Shown: piece after piece, positions 7,265 to 11,110 of the stretch
Layout of the letters: each line of letters opens with the position of its first letter
Position numbering within the stretch: position 1 is the stretch's first letter
Position numbers and translations under genes: made by a program
Origin: Gemmataceae bacterium
Lineage (GTDB): Bacteria; Planctomycetota; Planctomycetia; Gemmatales; Gemmataceae
NCBI GenBank assembly: GCA_025056835.1
Contig: JANWVS010000024.1
Coordinates: forward strand, 1-11,110
Direction: 5' to 3'
Length of the DNA: 11,110 nt
The notes under the pieces: generated by a model
The model's database searches: none
Told to the model about the DNA's origin: nothing
The model's input: only the letters and a program-made list of their open reading frames with translations

Positions 7265-8344
7265 TCAAAGGCCCGAAGTCAATTGTTGCAAGGCACGAAG
7301 CAGGGCAGCGGCATCAGGATACCGACGTGCCGGGTCAGTCTCAAGGCATTTTTCAATCACGTTGCGTAACGCCGGTTGACAGACCCCGTGCAGTAACTTC
7401 ATATCGAAATGAACCGCCTGTGCTTGGGTTTTGCCCAAACTGCCGGCGGCTAAGAACTCGACGGGGCTGCGTCCCGTGAGAACGTGAAACAGGTTGCTGC
7501 CCACAGTGTATACGTCCGCCGCCGGCGTCAGAATGCCATACGGACGTTCGCACTCAGGAGGGCAGTAGCCCGCGGTACAGGCGCCCGGCAGCAGTTTCTG
7601 TTTGCTATCGAGATTGACCAATTGGCATCCCCCCAGGTCAAGAACCGTGACGCGATCCTGGGCCGAAATGAGCAAATTCGCCGGTTTCAGGTCTTGGTAG
7701 ATCAATTGCCAAGTCATGCCCGGCTTCATGACAACCGGCTGGTGCAACGTACGCAAAACATCGCAGACTTGCAGGTAAATGCGCAAGGCGCGCGCTTCTG
7801 AAAGCCGCTTTTGCGGGGCCGTGGCCAACAGTGTTTCAAGCGATTGGCCGTGAACCGCTTCCATAATCAAATACGGCTCCGCAGCGATCATGTCGACGTC
7901 GTCGTACGACCACGGCTGCTGATTTTCCGTTGCGTAGGGCCCGGCAAGCTGTGGGTTGAAATCGTAGACGAAATCATTGGGATGTGGCACCGCGTTGCAA
8001 CCGGCGTTGCGCAAAAGCACGAGGATGCGCCGTTCCAACTCCAGCGTCTTGCGCGGCAGCCGAAGTTGGTTGGTGAAGCCTTCTTGATCTCGCACACGGG
8101 CATAAGGAATGACATCGTAATTGAGAATCGCTTTGATCAACACTCGTCCTTGAGTGCGCAGGTCCAAGCCTTCCAATACCAGTCCCATGCCGCCCGACGC
8201 GAAGAAGCGCACGACACGATACCGACCCGCCAATGGTTGGGCGATCGTAAACGTCTTGCCACGGTTATCGCCGCTAGGAACGGTGGCCTTGAGAAACGTA
8301 CGCCCTTTCCATGTGAAAACGTGTCCAGTAAGCTCGGCGGCCAT
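7265..8344 (-). CDS. Stand-alone Ser/Thr protein kinase-like protein with non-RD catalytic loop
   Basis: A 359-residue soluble Hanks-type kinase. Visible elements are a Gly-rich loop ASGGMG (about 49-54), VLIK with Lys71, an alphaC Glu in LELER (102 or 104), hinge YLIMEAVHG, catalytic loop YQDLKPANLL (Asp218, Asn223), VLDLGG (Asp236, in place of DFG), YCPPE (in place of APE), ADVYTVGSNL with Asp277, and a terminal Arg in DPARRYPDA. HRD has become YQD: the base Asp stays, but the Arg that normally contacts the phosphorylated activation loop is absent. An insert of about 30 residues separates the alphaC/beta4 region from the hinge. There is no transmembrane segment or extra C-terminal domain, unlike many planctomycete receptor-type kinases. 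The ATG at 8344 (GGAG 4 nt upstream) is preferred over an in-frame TTG at 8419. The partner and substrate are unknown. It diverges from the DUF1549 gene. Confidence 0.88.
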   Translation of the reverse strand: MAAELTGHVFTWKGRTFLKATVPSGDNRGKTFTIAQPLAGRYRVVRFFASGGMGLVLEGLDLRTQGRVLIKAILNYDVIPYARVRDQEGFTNQLRLPRKTLELERRILVLLRNAGCNAVPHPNDFVYDFNPQLAGPYATENQQPWSYDDVDMIAAEPYLIMEAVHGQSLETLLATAPQKRLSEARALRIYLQVCDVLRTLHQPVVMKPGMTWQLIYQDLKPANLLISAQDRVTVLDLGGCQLVNLDSKQKLLPGACTAGYCPPECERPYGILTPAADVYTVGSNLFHVLTGRSPVEFLAAGSLGKTQAQAVHFDMKLLHGVCQPALRNVIEKCLETDPARRYPDAAALLRALQQLTSGL

Positions 8345-8348
8345 GTTG

Positions 8349-8352
8349 CTCC
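8349..8352 (-). promoter_or_regulatory. Ribosome binding site fixing the kinase start
   Basis: GGAG on the minus strand, 4 nt before the ATG at 8344. It supports excluding the 25-codon upstream extension beginning at a TTG. Confidence 0.45.
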
Positions 8353-8408
8353 GAAAAAGCGTTGTCGGCCTAGACTGACCGGCAGCCCTCACGAAACCAG
8401 CGAAACTT

Positions 8409-8478
8409 CCCACCGCCAAGTGGGTTCAAAATACTGGCCCACACTGGCCAAGAAAGTGTCAATCGCTTAGGTTAGCGA
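8409..8478. repeat. Cluster of short inverted and direct repeats in a divergent promoter region
   Basis: Within the 161-bp gap between the kinase and DUF1549 starts there are three elements. The first is an inverted repeat CCCAC-N6-GTGGG (8409-8424). The second is a direct repeat ACTGGCC at 8433-8439 and 8443-8449, exactly 10 bp apart. The third is an inverted repeat TCGCT-N6-AGCGA (8463-8478), 15 bp before the DUF1549 ribosome binding site. Such spacing could mark operator half-sites, but each is only 5-7 bp and chance is a real alternative. Confidence 0.25.
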
Positions 8479-8492
8479 AAATAAAGCTCAAC

Positions 8493-8500
8493 GGGGAAGG
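8493..8500 (+). promoter_or_regulatory. Strong ribosome binding site of the DUF1549/DUF1553 gene
   Basis: GGGGAAGG with a 5-nt spacer before the ATG at 8506. It fixes the start ahead of the hydrophobic signal/anchor segment. Confidence 0.65.
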
Positions 8501-8505
8501 CAATT

Positions 8506-10242
8506 ATGGCGGAGCAACGCAGCTGGTCCTCAATGGCCGCAATGTTGGGTGTTGTGGGGTTCATTGCCGCTGCGCTTTGGGCCAAATGGAATCCGGCCTC
8601 TGCCCAAGGCCAAGCCGCGCCGCCGTTGCAACCCAAGCCCGCGCAAACGGCTGCCAAGTCCGTGGCCAAAGGCAAAACCGCGGACGCCACGCCTAACGTA
8701 AAGACAGAAGCCAAAAAATTCGAGTCGAACCGCGCCGTGCCCGGGGCAGGTCAGAAACTGGATTCCAAGGCCCTGGCGAAGCTGATCGACGACGAGATCT
8801 ATCGGGCGCTTCGATTGGAGGGAATCCCCCCGTCCGGGCGCTCCGGGGACGCAGAGTTCCTTCGCCGAGTGTACCTCGACTTGATCGGTGTGATTCCGCC
8901 GCCAGGAAAAGTTACCGAGTTCCTGGATAGCAAGGATCCTGAAAAAAGGGCCAAGGTCATCGACGAACTGCTGAGCAATGAGCGGTTCGGCAAGTCGATT
9001 GCGGAGATCTGGTCCGGTCTGATGATTCCGCGCGAATCGAACAATCGCCGGCTCGACCACGCCCCGTTTCAGAATTGGCTCGCAAAACAATTCAACGACA
9101 ACGTCCCGCTTGACAAGATCGTCTACTCCTTGCTGACATCGACGGGCAATCTCGACGAGAACGGAGCCGTCGGCTACTTTGTAGGCAATCCGACGGTCGA
9201 CAAAATGACCGACAACGTCTCTCGAATGTTTTTGGGAGTTCGCCTGGAATGCGCCCAGTGCCACAATCATCCTTTCGTTAGCTGGAAGCAAGACGATTAC
9301 TGGGGCATGGCGGCATTTTTCATGAAAACGAAACTGACGATCAATCCCCAGCAAGCAGCCAAGAAAGGGGTCCCGCCTGGAGTGATCGAGACGAGCGGAC
9401 CGGCCAAGGGCAAGAAAGGGAACCTGCCGGAGTCGGCCAAAATCGTGCCGGCCAAGTTTCTCCAGGGCGTGCAGCCCAAGTTGCCGGCGGGTGAACCATA
9501 TCGCCCCGTTTTTGCCCAGTGGGTGGTCTCGCCCGACAATCCGTTCTTTGCCCGTGCGATGGTGAATCGATTCTGGTATCAGTTATTCGGCCGTGGCCTC
9601 GTCAATCCAGTCGACGACATGCACGAGGAAAACCTTCCGTCGCACCCGGAGTTGTTGGCCGCTTTGACCGAACAGTTTAAAGTCAACGGATTCGACGTCA
9701 AATACCTGATTCGGGCGATTTGTAACAGTGAGGCGTATCAGCGCACCAGCCGCCCCCTTGCGGACAATATCGAGGACAAAACACTCTTTAGTCATCGAAC
9801 CGTCCGCGTGCTGTCACCGGAGCAGTTATACGATTCCATCGTAGCGGTGATGGGTCAAGCGCCAACGAAGCGCGGGGACGTGGCACCCAAGCAAAAAGGG
9901 GTGCCGGCCGGCGCAAGGGAGCAATTCCTGAACTTCTTCCGAGTCGACGATGTCGATCCCCAAGAGTATCAGTCGGGTATTCCGCAGGCGTTGCGATTGA
10001 TGAACTCCAACCAGACCAATGCCGTCTTGGCCATCGCCGACCGCGCGATGACGGGAAGCGGCGGTGATCCAAAAAAGGTCATTGAGCGGCTCTATTTGAC
10101 CATCGTATCGCGGCCGCCTGGCCCAGAAGACCAACGACGGATGGAGGAATTTATCCGCAAAGCCGGCGGTCCCAGCCGACAAACCTATGGCGACATCGCC
10201 TGGGCTTTGCTGAATTCAAGCGAGTTCGCCTTGAATCATTGA
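8506..10242 (+). CDS. Exported DUF1549/DUF1553 (PSD1-type) protein
   Basis: A 578-residue protein typical of Planctomycetes. A hydrophobic segment (about 10-27, MAAMLGVVGFIAAALW) followed by NPASAQ gives a signal peptide or anchor. An Ala/Pro/Lys-rich spacer reaches about residue 85. The DUF1549 domain follows at about 88-275, with FLRRVYLDLIGVIPPP and the conserved LGVRLECAQCHNHPF. Its C249-A-Q-C-H253 matches a c-type heme CxxCH motif. DUF1553 covers about 335-575, with NPFFARAMVNRFWYQLFGRG, DDMHEENLPSHPELL and a terminal LLNSSEFALNH. A Lys/Gly/Pro-rich stretch (about 283-320) links the two. Many relatives are longer because they carry an N-terminal PSCyt1 cytochrome domain, which is absent here. 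The biochemical role of these families is not established. Cell-surface or periplasmic location is inferred. The DUF1501 gene follows after 86 bp, the usual partner order. Confidence 0.94.
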   Translation: MAEQRSWSSMAAMLGVVGFIAAALWAKWNPASAQGQAAPPLQPKPAQTAAKSVAKGKTADATPNVKTEAKKFESNRAVPGAGQKLDSKALAKLIDDEIYRALRLEGIPPSGRSGDAEFLRRVYLDLIGVIPPPGKVTEFLDSKDPEKRAKVIDELLSNERFGKSIAEIWSGLMIPRESNNRRLDHAPFQNWLAKQFNDNVPLDKIVYSLLTSTGNLDENGAVGYFVGNPTVDKMTDNVSRMFLGVRLECAQCHNHPFVSWKQDDYWGMAAFFMKTKLTINPQQAAKKGVPPGVIETSGPAKGKKGNLPESAKIVPAKFLQGVQPKLPAGEPYRPVFAQWVVSPDNPFFARAMVNRFWYQLFGRGLVNPVDDMHEENLPSHPELLAALTEQFKVNGFDVKYLIRAICNSEAYQRTSRPLADNIEDKTLFSHRTVRVLSPEQLYDSIVAVMGQAPTKRGDVAPKQKGVPAGAREQFLNFFRVDDVDPQEYQSGIPQALRLMNSNQTNAVLAIADRAMTGSGGDPKKVIERLYLTIVSRPPGPEDQRRMEEFIRKAGGPSRQTYGDIAWALLNSSEFALNH

Positions 10243-10253
10243 AGACCGAAACC

Positions 10254-10276
10254 ATTTAGCTCAGCCGGAGTTAAAT
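10254..10276 (+). other. Intercistronic RNA hairpin between DUF1549/1553 and DUF1501 genes
   Basis: ATTTAGCTC (10254-10262) and GAGTTAAAT (10268-10276) pair over 9 bp with one G-U wobble and a 5-nt loop, starting 11 nt after the upstream stop codon. A TTTT follows 8 nt later, too far for a classic intrinsic terminator. It may stabilise the upstream message or partly reduce read-through into the DUF1501 gene. Confidence 0.35.
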
Positions 10277-10316
10277 CAGCAAGTTTTGTCAATGAACTCA
10301 ACGAAAATCGTCCCAT

Positions 10317-10322
10317 AAGGAG
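10317..10322 (+). promoter_or_regulatory. Consensus ribosome binding site of the DUF1501 gene
   Basis: AAGGAG with a 6-nt spacer before the ATG at 10329. It is the best Shine-Dalgarno match in the window, and it fixes the start ahead of the Tat signal. Confidence 0.75.
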
Positions 10323-10328
10323 CCTCCC

Positions 10329-11110
10329 ATGCCGCTTTCGCGTCGTGACATGTTGCAGTTGAGCGCCGCTGGCGTTCTAGGTACGTCGTTCTCCGGTTGG
10401 TTTAACGTCTTGGCCACCCGAGCAGCCGAGACGGCGCAACGGACCACCAAACGCTGCATCTTGCTTTGGATGGACGGTGGCCCGAGCCACAAGGACACGT
10501 TCGATCTTCGGCCTGGTACCCCAAACGGCGGTCCATTTCAACAAATTCAGACCAACGTCGCCGGCATTCAGATCAGCGAGCATTTCCCGCAGTTTGCTCA
10601 ACTGATGAACCACGCAGTGATCATTCGCAGTATGAGCACCCCCGAAGGCGCCCACGCCCGTGCCAAGTACAATCTTCACACGGGATACCGGGAAGGGCAG
10701 GGGGGGGTGGTCTACCCGTCGATCGGCTCGACCGTTGCCAAGGAACTGGGCGATCCCGATTTTCCGCTGCCCAATTTCGTCTCTATCGGCAATCGCAGCT
10801 ACGGCGCTGGTTTTCTCGGTCCCCGTTATCAACCTCTGGTGGTGAACAATCCCAACACAGGAGTCGAGAACCTGCGCTCGGCCGTCGCTACAAGCCAATT
10901 CGATCGGCGTGTGACTCTGCTTGATGAGCTAGAGCAAGGCTTTCTTCATACGCATCCGAACGCTCACCCGGCGATGGCGCACCGCACGACTTATCAACGG
11001 GCGGTCACATTGATGCGCGATCGCGGAGCCCGAGCGTTTGACATCACCACGGAACCGCAGTCGGTCCGTAGTGCGTATGGGACCGGCAACTTCGGCCAAG
11101 GTTGCTTACT
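10329..11110 (+). CDS. Tat-exported DUF1501 protein (3'-truncated by window)
   Basis: The frame stays open from the ATG at 10329 to the window end, giving 260 residues of a protein that normally has about 400-480. The N-terminus MPLSRRDMLQLSAAG has the twin-arginine SRRxxL motif followed by a hydrophobic stretch, so export in folded form by Tat is likely. The family core follows: CILLWMDGGPSHKDTFDLRP (Asp49, His54, Asp56, Asp59), then EGAHARAKYNLHTGYR. DUF1501 proteins are related to the alkaline-phosphatase/sulfatase fold, and the Asp/His cluster is probably metal-binding. The reaction is not known. A run of eight G at 10700-10707 lies inside the frame. The protein reads correctly through it (GYREGQGGVVYPSIG), so no frameshift is seen. 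It is 86 bp behind the DUF1549/DUF1553 gene, its usual partner. Confidence 0.93.
   Translation, partial: MPLSRRDMLQLSAAGVLGTSFSGWFNVLATRAAETAQRTTKRCILLWMDGGPSHKDTFDLRPGTPNGGPFQQIQTNVAGIQISEHFPQFAQLMNHAVIIRSMSTPEGAHARAKYNLHTGYREGQGGVVYPSIGSTVAKELGDPDFPLPNFVSIGNRSYGAGFLGPRYQPLVVNNPNTGVENLRSAVATSQFDRRVTLLDELEQGFLHTHPNAHPAMAHRTTYQRAVTLMRDRGARAFDITTEPQSVRSAYGTGNFGQGCL

Noticed and set aside
7811..8470. Plus-strand ORF (219 codons) opposite the kinase gene
   Set aside because: It is antisense to the kinase motifs, which are unmistakable on the minus strand. No domain is seen in the plus-strand product.
8530..9354. Long minus-strand ORF (274 codons) opposite the DUF1549 gene
   Set aside because: It lies wholly antisense to a clear family member in a GC-rich genome, and its predicted product shows no recognisable domain. 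It is treated as a shadow ORF.
10700..10707. Run of eight G as a possible frameshift or phase-variation tract in the DUF1501 gene
   Set aside because: The conserved family sequence reads in one frame on both sides of the run, so there is no sign of a break. Variation in length could only be seen in reads.

Overview
The window looks like a piece of a planctomycete chromosome, most likely Gemmataceae or a close relative. The strongest signs are at the right end: an exported DUF1549/DUF1553 protein (planctomycete cytochrome/PSD1 type) followed by a Tat-signal DUF1501 protein, a pairing characteristic of Planctomycetes and their relatives. A large WD40-repeat protein, a soluble Hanks-type kinase with an unusual catalytic loop, and a Gram-negative lipid A gene (lpxB) fit the same assignment. 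This is inferred from protein families; no rRNA or marker gene is present.

Layout, left to right. (1) 1-1947, +: 3' part of a WD40-repeat protein whose start lies upstream of the window. (2) 1967-2569, +: a YihX-like HAD phosphatase 19 bp behind it, probably co-transcribed. (3) 2520-3764, -: lpxB, convergent with the HAD gene and overlapping its 3' end by 50 bp. (4) 3881-5086, +: a dGTP triphosphohydrolase-like HD-domain gene, divergent from lpxB across 116 bp. (5) 5324-6430, +: a YacL-like membrane protein with PIN and TRAM domains, preceded by a 237-bp gap holding a strong RNA hairpin. (6) 6460-7233, +: an exported helical/TPR protein, 29 bp downstream and probably in the same transcript. 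(7) 7265-8344, -: a stand-alone Ser/Thr kinase-like protein, convergent with the TPR gene. (8) 8506-10242, +: the DUF1549/DUF1553 protein, divergent from the kinase across 161 bp that hold several short repeats. (9) 10329 to the window edge, +: a DUF1501 protein cut off by the end of the window.

The genes do not form one pathway. Only three local units are suggested by strand and spacing: WD40 plus HAD, PIN-TRAM plus TPR, and DUF1549/1553 plus DUF1501. The last is the most coherent: both proteins are exported, one with a Sec-type signal or anchor and one with a Tat signal, and their families are repeatedly neighbours in planctomycete genomes, with no established biochemical role that I can cite.

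I found no mobile elements, CRISPR arrays, tRNA or rRNA genes, and no gap over 300 bp without a gene. I do not see a clear new multi-gene system. The items most worth a second look are the non-RD kinase, the exported CxxCH-containing DUF1549 protein, the leader hairpin before the PIN-TRAM gene, and the repeats in the kinase/DUF1549 divergent region.
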